Assembly (NCBI GenBank): GCA_947247005.1
Contig: OX365955.1
Span: forward strand, 9,496,001 to 9,560,000
Origin: Spisula solida
Taxonomy: Eukaryota > Mollusca > Bivalvia > Venerida > Mactridae
Length of the DNA stretch: 64,000 bases
Reading direction: 5' to 3'
Part shown: positions 12,676-22,722 of the stretch, piece after piece
Position numbering within the stretch: position 1 is the stretch's first letter
Layout: each line of letters starts with the position of its first letter
Notes under the pieces: generated by a model
The model's input: the letters and a program-made list of their open reading frames with translations, nothing else
What the model was told of the DNA's origin: nothing
The model's database searches: none
Made by a program: the position numbers and the translations under genes

Positions 12676-12926
12676 CCTGATCAATCGTTCTTAATCCAAA
12701 GAGCGTCTCACTGACCAGGATCAACAAGTAAACAGCTTCTCGCAAATAAATCCACTAAAGCATAATTCCAAAGCACGAATGTAATTTGAATAAACTCCAA
12801 AAATATTTAACATATATTTAAGACAATTTAAAACATTTTAATACAACTGTCAATGTTATTTTTAATAACACATCACCTGTGTCCGCTGTCAAAATTCCTC
12901 TACGTAAACCGACTGTTATTTTGCAG

Positions 12927-12955
12927 TGCGCATGCTCGAGTGATTCACTTCCTGT
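12927..12955 (-). promoter_or_regulatory. candidate promoter: NRF1-like and ETS-like sites
   Basis: About 250 bp upstream of the Rab11-FIP ATG lie TGCGCATGC (core of the palindromic NRF1 motif) and, 10 bases further upstream of the gene, CACTTCCTG (an ETS core on the minus strand). This pair is typical of broadly expressed TATA-less promoters. Inferred from motifs only. Confidence 0.4.
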
Positions 12956-12959
12956 TCAG

Positions 12960-13989
12960 CGAAATTTCCAAGGGCGGATGTGTTAGTCAGGGGTGCGCAT
13001 CACAACGGTATATTTAGGTCTTTGACAACGGTCAGACAATTTAAACTATGTTTGACAAACTTTGCGAGAAAGTAGATCTACTACAACTAACTAATTGTTT
13101 AACTTAATTATATTGCAAACTTTTTACACACAAGAGGGAGTTTCATGATTCCTAATTGGAATCTAATTTTAAGTGGGAGATTTGGAGACTTGATCATTTT
13201 TCAGTTTGTGAATCTTAACGAACCTTTGCGTTAGACCACGCACGTTAATTTGATTAAACTTCGTGGTTAGACTTGTGTTCGGGTTGACGTTAATGAAATT
13301 GTGTTGTTATGTAGATTATTGAATACATTCTTTCAGGAACCTACTATTATTGTCAGACGTCGACTCACGCACGAATTTGTAAATTTTAAAGTCGTTCTCA
13401 ACGTGATAATACATGTATTGTAGGGACCTGGGTGCATATCCCACAACACCTGTATGCTATTAGTCATGTGCAATTGCACTCATGCAACCGGCAGGGCTTT
13501 ATAAGTATAGTGCGGTAAACACAAAATCCAGGAACCAGGGCCTAGCTGTTGATGCATCAAATATCATGTATATACGTAGGCCTACGTGAGGTACTATAGA
13601 TAACTGTTATCTATATTCAGTATCTAACGACAGACGTGAGTCAATCGCACGACGCACGTACGACGTTCGCGCCACGCTCGTAAACAGATATGTCCTTTCT
13701 CATCATTCATACCATACAGTTCAAATGTATAATGTTGACTCATGCAAAGTGCTATGTAAGCGTTGTAACCGCTGTTGCTGTGTAATTTTATAACCACATT
13801 TGTTTATTAATGTATATTATGTATGTGCTATGCTGTAACCACTTTTGGTGCATTCAAATTGTACACACATACATGTACCCCTGTTGATGCATTAATTCTA
13901 AGTTCTGTGGACGATACCCCGTCTATTCATGAAAAAATTCTTATTGCTTGATATGCAAATACTCCAAATAAAAGGCAGTATCTGCTTGC
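12960..13989. other. no gene seen
   Basis: Relatively CpG-rich in parts (for example 13620-13685) with no ORF of note. I looked for a divergent plus-strand gene sharing the promoter at 12.93 kb and found none. Confidence 0.4.
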
Positions 13990-14440
13990 AACAGCTGAAC
14001 GTCGGTTCTTGCAGAGTGTTGTGTACGCTTGTAACCGCTGAACATCGATTCTTGCAGAGTGTTGTGTACGCTTGTAACCACTGAACATCGATTCTTGCAG
14101 AGTGTTGTGTACGCTTGTAACCGCCGAACATCGATTCTTGCAGAGTTTTGTGTACGCTTGTAACCGCTGAACATCGATTCTTGCAGAGTGTTGTGTACGC
14201 TTGTAACCGCTGAACATCGATTCTTGCAGAGTGTTGTGTACGCTTGTAACCACTGAACATCGATTCTTGCAGAGTGTTGTGTACGCTTGTAACCACTGAA
14301 CATCGATTCTTGCAGAGTGTTGTGTACGCTTGTAACTGCTGAACATCGGTTCATTGAGAGTGTTTAATTTAGTATGCTTGTAACCGCTGAACATCAGGTT
14401 CTTGCAGAGTGTTTTGTATGCTTGTAACCGCTAAAATCAG
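13990..14440. repeat. 43-bp minisatellite, left part, about 10 copies
   Basis: Tandem copies of a 43-bp unit containing 'ttgcagagtgttgtgtacgc' followed by 'ttgtaaccgctgaacatcga'. Since 43 is not a multiple of three, overlapping minus-strand ORFs cycle through all frames; they are repeat artefacts. The same unit resumes at 16766-16842, on the other side of an inserted transposon. Confidence 0.95.
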
Positions 14441-14561
14441 GTTGTTACATCTAGTGTTGCGTACGAGAGGTGCCCCACTTATATTTGAACACCGTTGAAT
14501 ATCCGATATTTTCATGTTAACCCAACATAAATGAAATAACTCTTTTGAACCGCATAAAATA

Positions 14562-14753
14562 ATGTGTCAGGTAACATGTGCACTCACTGTTTGGTCTGTT
14601 TGCAATATGATTCGAGCTGAAATCAGCAATATTGTTGAGGGTGTGGCGTTTGGCTTTTTAAAGGCCGAATGCTCATTAAGAAGCACCAAGAAGGTGTTAA
14701 TAGATCATGGATATACCGTTTCCGTGAAAACTTTTAGTAATGTTCGTCCCTAG
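14562..14753 (+). pseudogene. possible transposase N-terminal remnant
   Basis: A 63-codon ORF just inside the left inverted repeat. Its part AECSLRSTKKVLIDHGYTVS has the spacing of a helix-turn-helix (small residue, S.R, KKVL, G..VS), as in Tc1/mariner DNA-binding domains. The reading frame stops soon after and no DDE catalytic motif was found downstream, so the gene would be decayed. The family call rests mainly on the surrounding inverted repeats. Confidence 0.35.
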
Positions 14754-15699
14754 AAGGGTGCTTTACGTTCTGTTGCTCTAATATGTGAAATGACACAAAA
14801 TATTAAAAAATGCCAAAAAGTGACGATTCCTTCAAGATTAATTGTACCCATTGGTTATATGATAACTAGGATCAATCCAATAATCAAAATGGGGATTGCA
14901 ATGAAGGTAGGAGTATCCTTCGAAGCTATTAATCAAGTAATTTAAAAAATGGCGAATGCCAAGCTCTGAAAAACGGTCGGTGTTCACCAGCGATTTTACC
15001 AAAATATTCCCAAGGAGACAATCGTCTTTAACCCCCGTACATGCAACGAGTAAACATATACGAGCTACAACGGAACGGTATTTTCGATAACTTTGTCCCC
15101 TCTGTTGAGATAATCCTTTATCATTGAGATATTTACGGTAACACAACAGATTGCTATTTGAGAAATGTCTACGAGACTATCAAAAAGTTAACACTCGTAA
15201 AGCAACGTGAGTTCCCACCCAGTACATGACTTGTGCTGTTGTTTGTGAAAACTTATAAAATAGAGCTTATTATATTTGTTTTAGAAAGGGAAAAATAAGC
15301 GCCCAGTACTATGCTCCTAACGTTTAAAATAAATTTTGGACAAAATGTTGGCCAAATCTCGTTCCTGACGACAATGCCTGAAACATGGTGTTTTGGTCAA
15401 GACTCAGCTTCATACCCCACCACAATCACGCTATTCGATACCTTAAGAACAGGAATTACAAGTATGATTACACCAGAACAGTGAATGCCGAAGTCTTACA
15501 ATCATGTATTCATAAACTTTGGAATCTTAACGATAAAGCAGCATTGATTACACTCGATCAATGTTTACACCATCAATTGGGGTTTTCTGTCTTAAAAAAG
15601 CTCAATTCGATGCCCCTACAAAATTGTTAATTTGAGGTCTTACTACACTGCAAAAATAAAATAAACCATTGAGAGCATATGTTAGTCGACACATAGAGG

Positions 15700-15839
15700 A
15701 TCTTACATGAGTGTCTTTCTATATTGAATTTATTAAACGAGTTGGATAAAATGATAAAATGCGAGGCTCTGTCGAGCATTTTATCACTTTTATTCAACGA
15801 GTTTAATAAATTTAATATGGAATGACACGAATGTAAGAT
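15700..15839. repeat. foldback hairpin within the transposon
   Basis: Two arms pair: ATCTTACATGAGTGTC pairs with GACACGAATGTAAGAT, and further in 'ttaaacgagtt' with 'aacgagtttaa' and 'gataaaatgc' with 'gcattttatc'. The loop is 'gaggctctgtcga'. Same plan as the hairpins at 17733-17875 and 37709-37880. Confidence 0.7.
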
Positions 15840-16765
15840 TCTTTTTATCACATAAACTAAATACACAGTAAAAGTTTGTCAAGAATGCACACACTTCCCC
15901 TTTAGCAAATAAACTCCATAGGAGTAAAGCGGTTCATTGAAAGAGCTAAGAAAATAGTGCAACAATGTATACACCAATATGTTAATTGTTCTGCCTTTGA
16001 ATATAATATTTTTAGGGCATCTAAAACCCTGCAGATGTAAAACTACGCTTAACAAAATAAATAATTAAATCTAGGACCACAGCAACACAACGAATTATGT
16101 TCTGTTCCGTGTTCCGTTCCGGGTTTTAGTAACAACCAAAGACAGGGGAAGTAACTAGGTTTTCCGCGTGAATTTATTCGCGATTCGTCTGAATAGCCGA
16201 AAATAACTGATTGTACACGATGCAAGTACTTGGTAAGCAAGGAAAATCGTCTTTAATACTCAAAATTAACGGAATATATACAATGAAATCAACATCCGAT
16301 GCCGTGTGTTTGTGTAGATGACAGATATTTGGTATGTACATTTCGTCCCGATCTTATTCGAACCCACGTTTAACGGACCTACCGTCATGTTTACTTACAG
16401 TTATAACTTTAAGTTCTTGTACATCTGTTATTGTGTGATTATAACATGCCCTAGAGTGCTCATAATCGGATATAAAATTTATTCTATTCTAAAAATGTAT
16501 TATTTTCCTTTTTTGACAACGTGTATGAATACATGAATAAAGTGACTCGCCCTTGTATATACTTCATTTGCATGTTTATTACACGTGTGTATTATGACTT
16601 TTATGTAATGGGTTTATTAAACTCCCAGAGCCTATTTTATGTGATAAATAAATATACATGGCTGTATAGAGACATTTCGATCATAGCGTGTCAGCATGAA
16701 AATACATGTATCTAATGTTCAATAGTGTTCAAATATAAGTTGGGCACCTCTCGTATACATCGGGT

Positions 16766-16842
16766 TATTTCAGAGTGTTGTGTATACTTGTAACCGCTGA
16801 ACGTGGGTTCTTTCAGAGTATTGAGTATTCTTGTAACCGCTG
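16766..16842. repeat. 43-bp minisatellite, right remainder
   Basis: About 1.8 units of the array at 13990-14440 ('tcagagtgttgtgtatactt', 'gtaaccgctgaacgtgggtt'). They lie directly beyond the right end of the inserted transposon, marking the other half of the interrupted array. More diverged than the left units. Confidence 0.85.
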
Positions 16843-17732
16843 CTGATGCGATGAAACTGTTATGTACACATACCAGCGTCCTTTTTATGCATCCCGGTGT
16901 TGCCATGCATACATGTCCCGCATAGTTTCTTTAAATGCTGCTTTTCATAGTTACATATATGTCCATTTTTATGAATTTAAAGTACAATTAAAGATGACGG
17001 TAGACTACCCATCAGAGAAGGTCTTTGTTAATCATAAGGTCACAGCAATTATAATTGAAATGGTCTAATTGGAGAGAAAATGGATGGGTTTTGCAGATAA
17101 ATTCCGTTATGTAATGCATAATGTACATGTATAAATGGTTGGTTCGCAAGTGATTTTAACACATGTTTGACCGTACTAGGTACGCAAATCTCCTGCATAT
17201 GTCATGCCTTAATTGTAAAGACATTTACATTGCATTGCTCAAAATGTAACAAGGTGGACACATCTTTGCTCCTGTGATAGACGATGGCATGTCGAAATGA
17301 CAAACATGTGCAGTTGCACAAAACAGTCTTAGAAAGGACCAAAATTTAAAAATGGATACAGTAATAAAACAAACAGGTCATAACTTTTATTTTATATACA
17401 CAAGCTTAATACGTATAAAACATATAAAATAACTTGAACAAAACTTTTGTAATATAAACAACATTTGAGTATTATACAAACAAACTAACGTGGTCCTCGA
17501 CCTGTATGTATGAGTATAAACTAGCTTTTTGTGTTGAATATATCACTGGCATAGACCTTATAAGACTCATGCATATTTGAAATCCGCATCTCAAGGCGCT
17601 TCTTATGAACCTATTTTTATGAAAATCGGTTATGTTGACCAAACTGAAGTATAAAAAGCTTGTTTTTCCATAAGTAACGAGTAGTTCTCAGCCAGTTTTT
17701 CTTGTTTTCCCAAAATATATAGAGGATATTTT
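16843..17732. other. no gene seen
   Basis: AT-rich; only short chance ORFs such as 16862-17068 (plus). No splice-bounded coding stretch was recognised. Confidence 0.4.
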
Positions 17733-17875
17733 TTTGTTTTGATTGAATATGGTTAATATCTCATCGTGTAGTGATAAAATTCAATATTTTCAAGAGCGCG
17801 TAGCGCGAGTGAAAATATTAAAATTTTATCACTACAAGATGAGATATTAACCATATTCAATCAAAACAAACAAAT
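17733..17875. repeat. long foldback hairpin
   Basis: Near-perfect inverted arms of about 60 bp: 'ttgattgaatatggttaata' with 'tattaaccatattcaatcaa', and 'tagtgataaaatt' with 'aattttatcacta'. They surround a loop rich in CpG, GAGCGCGTAGCGCGAG. No ORF. Probably a foldback MITE. Confidence 0.85.
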
Positions 17876-18414
17876 ATTCAATTTATTTAATGCTTTTATG
17901 GTGTCAAAACTGGTACTATTTATGCCAAATTACCACTGTGGTTAGGCTACGTATGAATATGTTATTCCATTCATATTTTTCACTTCAAAATCCGCCATCT
18001 TGGATTATGGTGAATAGGTAAAAACGACTTTTTTGAGAATTTTGCATTAAATCATACACCAACTTGTAGGAAATGGTCTAACTAAGAATAAAACCCCCCA
18101 CATGACATGTTTCCGTTCAGTAATAAAAAAGTTACATACATTTTAGTGTTGAGATTTTGGTAAATTAAAGTAGTCCCTGTGAGGGGGCGGAGCTTATATC
18201 AGTCACATTGTAGGTGATAACCAGTGACTGATATAGGTTTTATTTCACTGATAGAACTCCATATCTCATCAGTTTGTACTTACGACCTTCTAATTCTTAG
18301 CCAGCGATATAACCACGAGAGAGAAAGTAGTGCAGATTAGTTAGGCCCCCACCTCGTGCATATTTGTAATACTCCTATCATGAAAACAAAATTTAATGCC
18401 GAAATTAAATTTCA

Positions 18415-18475
18415 GACAATACATCAACTGTTAAATTATGCTAATAGAAGGTACAAGGATCATGTTAACTTGTTC
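18415..18475 (+). repeat. dispersed repeat C, copy 1
   Basis: Shares 'atcaactgttaaattatgct', 'aatagaaggt' and 'ggatcatgt' with 42966-43025 and 62786-62850. Short and non-coding. Confidence 0.6.
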
Positions 18476-18758
18476 GCAATATATATAACGCAAAAGCAAA
18501 ACTATTCGAAACAAATGCATTTGTTCAAACTTGTGCATAATCACTTTAAATGCATATAGATCTATACTCTTTTAATCTGCACCGAAAAACAAGCACTCAG
18601 TCGACTGTGAAGTGTTTATATTATCCATGTTTGTTCATTGATAAGGCTAGATTTATCGCCGGCGAGCTATATGTATAATGTTCAATTGCTTAAATAAAAA
18701 AATACGAATGCCGACACTGAATCGCATTTAGTAAAAACATTTTGTACGCTATTATGTG

Positions 18759-18764
18759 TTTATT
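18759..18764 (-). terminator. poly(A) signal AATAAA of the two-membrane-segment gene
   Basis: AATAAA on the minus strand (gcAATAAAcac as read across gcaaataaacac), 46 bases after the stop codon of the 191-residue ORF. Position and match are both good. Confidence 0.7.
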
Positions 18765-18809
18765 TGCAGCATTAGAAACCACATTAACTCGGTGGTCTTA
18801 AACATATCG

Positions 18810-19385
18810 TCAGTTGCAAGTCTCCGAATCATTTGACTTTGTGGTGTTTGAGTTCACTGAAATGTTTCGAGCACGTAGACCTACCCCACTGTCTAATAGT
18901 TGCCACTGACAATCTGTATTGTCCTGCGAGTCTGGTATAACCTCACTTGTACCAGAAACAATGTTCGTCTCAACATCAGATTCGGTCTGATGTTCACTTG
19001 GTGCACGAAAACCGCACTCACATGGTGCTTCAACGCCTGAATCGTCCCGTGAACAAGCTTCTCCAATGTCTTTAAGGTTAAGCTTAACTGTGGATTTTGT
19101 GTCTTTACTTGCGGACGTTTGAGTATTTTTCATTTTATGGAGAAAACACGAAATAATCATGAACAACATTCCCATGACAACATACGCTGTACCTATAATT
19201 GTTAATGGGTCAGTCGGAAGGATGGTGACGTCATCAAGGAACATGGCAACTACCAGGAAACACATGGCCTGTCCCAGGGTTGCCCAAGCAACGATGTACA
19301 AGACGTCATGACTTCCATACTTTGATTTCGACTCAGGCTCCACCCGGTCCGGATCAACAGGTGATGTTTCGTTTGTTGAATTCAT
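18810..19385 (-). CDS. unknown protein with two membrane segments, 191 aa
   Basis: One open exon from ATG at 19385 to the stop at 18810. Residues about 1-27 are polar. Residues about 29-51 (VLYIVAWATLGQAMCFLVVA within it) and about 63-83 (TIIGTAYVVMGMLFMIISCF) are hydrophobic membrane segments separated by a short acidic loop. The rest is a long polar, Ser/Thr/Asp-rich tail with a cysteine cluster (APCECGF). An acceptor (ttgtgttttcag) sits seven bases before the ATG, so the gene has a 5' leader exon, possibly ending at a GTATGA donor at 20061. A poly(A) signal follows closely. I do not recognise the family. The upstream frame is open to the acceptor, so a longer N terminus is possible. Confidence 0.7.
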   Translation of the reverse strand: MNSTNETSPVDPDRVEPESKSKYGSHDVLYIVAWATLGQAMCFLVVAMFLDDVTILPTDPLTIIGTAYVVMGMLFMIISCFLHKMKNTQTSASKDTKSTVKLNLKDIGEACSRDDSGVEAPCECGFRAPSEHQTESDVETNIVSGTSEVIPDSQDNTDCQWQLLDSGVGLRARNISVNSNTTKSNDSETCN

Positions 19386-19392
19386 TGTAAAT

Positions 19393-20061
19393 CTGAAAAC
19401 ACAAAACCAATTTTGTAACTTTTGTCCGGTACATTGTAAATTGTGCGATATGTTTTAGTAACTCATTAATACAAAACACCTCGAAAGAGTTACCAAAAAT
19501 TCCAAAATATACCTTAACAACAAAATGATCACTAAGGTTGATATAGACTAATAGTATGTATATCTATGACGATGTCGTAAAACCACAAGGCAGTGTACAG
19601 TGAACATTATGAACGCAGCCGTTTGGTCCACGAGATACATACTCCAAATATAAGAATTTGATGAGCATAATTTTCTTAATACGATGCATTTATTTGTTAT
19701 GTGCGGATGAAAAGATCAGAAGTATGAATCTCCCGAAGCATCTCAATTAGTAGATATATATAGGCTTAAAATGAGTTAAATAAGATTTTCTTAAACGAGA
19801 GTCTGATATTCAGGCAAAGCTGGAGGAAATTTACTTAAATTAATTGCATTTGACTCAATATTTTTGAGACTGATCGTGTGTCCGGAGCAGATACTAGAAC
19901 TGCGCCTGGAAAACCAAGGGATGTAATTGCTGTAACAAGTTTAACACAAGACAACCAATGCTGATCTCCCTTTTATCATTTAAAACGCTCGGACAGCAAC
20001 GACAACGCTATTATATGAATAGCTCTAAATTGTCAATTAATTATGTGAAATGAAGTCATAC
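19393..20061 (-). other. predicted leader intron of the two-membrane-segment gene
   Basis: Acceptor TTTTCAG ends at 19393. The nearest convincing donor upstream on the minus strand is tttcaag|GTATGA at 20061-20060. An untranslated first exon would lie just above 20062, with an AT-rich 'tttatataca' box near 20150-20165. Inferred from splice motifs only. Confidence 0.3.
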
Positions 20062-21022
20062 CTTGAAATGTAGATCGAACCAGCTGGCTTTTACTCGATT
20101 TTGTTATCCCTCGACAGTTTGGAACATATATGATACCAATATATTAATTACAATGTATATAAATAATTCTAGATAATAGGGTACAACACTTTTCAAATAA
20201 GACACATATACTGTTATGAGTGACAAACTTCGTTTGATTTATAAAATCAATCATGTGTATATGTACTAGTACTCAAGTGATAACGTGGCTTACTGCACGA
20301 ACCACACGTATTTAAAGAGACGTGGCCAAATCTTGCATACTGAGACATCATGTCTATTTTTAGCACAAGTCATGCGCTCATCTCGCGAAATTCATGGGTA
20401 ATAAGTTTGTACTTTGTAATATGAACAAATGCACTGCATCCAGGGGCGATTTCCCCTAAGGTTTTGGATAATCTGGCAGATGGAAAAATGACTAAGGAAT
20501 TTGTTTGTTCAACAGAGACTAAAGATCTATTGCCTCTGCCAGGCGAACAAATACTTAAAAAAAGATTGTTTTCCTAACTAGGAGAAGGATTACACAGATA
20601 TGCCCTGTAAATATTTATTATAATTTTACCCTCATCTTTTATTTGCTATTTACATTTCCGACGTCGCCATATTGTTTTTTGCGCTGGACTAAATATGATA
20701 TGTTTTATCAATAATTTTCATGATTTGAATCAAGCTTAAATGCCGAATCGTTATCAACAGAGTGAAACTGTATTTATATTTCATAATTGGAAAAAATAAA
20801 TTAAACAAGATTGTTTCTCAAATCTTGAGCAACAACTTGCCTCTACCGGAAGTGGGTCGTGAAATTCAGTCTACCGAATCATTATTCTGCATCCGGTCTG
20901 TCAAAAAAATAGGCCATAGCCAATGCAAAACTACAACAACAATTACGTGTTCTCGCATGTAATCGTTAATGGGGATAAATCCCCTATTATTAGAAATAAG
21001 GTAAAGGCTTATCGTTGTTACA

Positions 21023-21245
21023 TGTATAGTTCGCAGGAGATAACTTATCAATAAATAAACATTGATATTATAAACTCTGCACGGTCGGCTGACCGCTTGT
21101 TATCAGCTTTGATTGAAGCTTATATGCATTAAACGTGATTACGCACAGTTTTAACAAAAATGGGTAACGAAAATGCATTTACTTATCAATTTTATTCGTA
21201 AACAAAGGCTAGTGTTATCATCGGCGGACTATACAATACCATTAT
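21023..21245 (+). repeat. dispersed repeat B, copy 2
   Basis: Second copy of the repeat at 2750-2955, same orientation ('tcgcaggagataactt', 'cgtaaacaaaggctagtgtt', 'ggactata'). Confidence 0.7.
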
Positions 21246-22250
21246 TTCGGCCACGAACGATATATTTTATCTGCAAAAATGAATTTGCACAGGATATGAC
21301 TCTACACTTCATATAATTATGAACGCAAAGTACGGAAAATAGTATATTATTCTGAAGTAAAAACGCAAATATGTATTGTATAACTTGGTGGACGTGCTTG
21401 TGTGATTTGTAAATTAATTTTGTTAATCCATCGACATGTTGTAGGCTTGTGTCTGTGGTTTTGTGAAAATATAAGATATTCGTGTGTGTGTACGTGTGTT
21501 GGCCCTATGTGTATAAACTGTAAAAGGAACATATATAGATGTAATTCTTTTTATGTTTAGTTTTGTGTTGATGGTCCATTGTGTTGAAATGATGAGGCAT
21601 TATGTTTGAATCAGACCAAAATAACTGTGTCATGTCCTGCAATAGTAAAATTCCGCAAAAGTTAAGACCAGTCAAAATAGTGGTCATAATCAATACATGT
21701 TTTATCACGGATAGTGCGTGTGGATCTGGTACCACAATCAACCCTGGATTTTAAGGACCCACTATCTTAATGATTTTTGAAGTACAACGTGTCTTTCTTT
21801 TAGTTAATTAGGAAGAAGACCATTAGTTAATCTGATTAAATAAGGCAATTAGTCAATTCTATTCGTTTCTGTTAGTAGTAGATGAATTGTTGCTATACCT
21901 AATCTCATAACCGAAATTTCAAAATAAACTGGAATTTGTTCGACACAAAGTTTTCAGTATATTAGCCGAAACACACATAAATATATTATTTCTAATTTCA
22001 ACTAATTCCAAAACAAAATAATAATACGGTTCCGGCCCCCCTTCATACGTTATTATTTTGCCCCTACCATAAAACATTTTGCTGGAAGTCAAAGTGGATT
22101 GTTGATTTTCCGGTACGTAAAATACAATCTATAAAGTACTTTCTAAAAACAAAAATCTTACATACCATATGTGTCGATGTGTTACCCGAACCACACTATT
22201 AATTGGTTTGTGCCTTATAAGAAATACTCAAGTCATCGGTGTGTGTCGTG
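21246..22250. other. no gene seen
   Basis: AT-rich intergenic DNA between the two-membrane-segment gene and the FSIP2-like gene. One minus-strand donor-like site (catatg|gtatgtaag near 22167) has no convincing exon. Confidence 0.4.
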
Positions 22251-22256
22251 TTTAAT
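22251..22256 (-). terminator. candidate ATTAAA poly(A) signal of FSIP2-like gene
   Basis: ATTAAA variant on the minus strand, about 470 bases after the stop at 22723. It is the nearest reasonable signal I found; no AATAAA lies closer. If the last exon is instead spliced, this signal may be irrelevant. Confidence 0.25.
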
Positions 22257-22722
22257 AAAACTGCTTGATAAAAAACGAAATCCGGTTATTGTATTCATGA
22301 ATTGTTATAAATATATTCTCAGAAATTTTATATGACCAATTTCATCAAACACAATCACATAACAATTTGAGGTAAGATGATCGATATTGCATTCAATATT
22401 TCCAATTTGTGGGATGTCTTTGTACATCTCATATCTCATGGACCGCATTCTGAAAAGTATACGGAAGCAAATATTAAGTATACGAACACGGAAAAACGCC
22501 AATGCACCAGTTGAATTTTCTGGAGCTGTAGTCAAAAATAGTTTAAGACTTTCATAAATTGTTTCCTTATTTCAACTTGAATATCAGAGACCACATTTAT
22601 CATCAGTTAGAATTTACCGTTTTTTTAAGCTTGTGCATGAACGTGCTTATGCTTACCCTCCTTATACTAATTATTTTCCATGATGACATATTTACCATAG
22701 TTACTTATATATTTATACGTGG

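Larger units (their letters stand above)
14464..16753. mobile_element. Tc1/mariner-like DNA transposon, 2.29 kb, inside the 43-bp minisatellite
   Basis: Terminal inverted repeats of at least 39 bp (14464-14502 and 16715-16753) start CGAGAGGTGCCC and continue with 'ACTTATATTTGAACAC'. Similarity runs on for about 20 more bases ('TATTTTCATG'). Both ends are flanked by TA (14462-14463 and 16754-16755), the Tc1/mariner target duplication. The left flank is 'gtgttgcg', matching the minisatellite's 'gtgttgtg' before its own TA, so the element landed in an array unit. The interior holds a short helix-turn-helix-like ORF and a foldback hairpin but no complete transposase. Confidence 0.8.

Noticed and set aside
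13898..14394. Three overlapping minus-strand ORFs of 132-155 codons
   Set aside because: They are one 43-bp minisatellite read in three frames; the same peptides appear cyclically in each.
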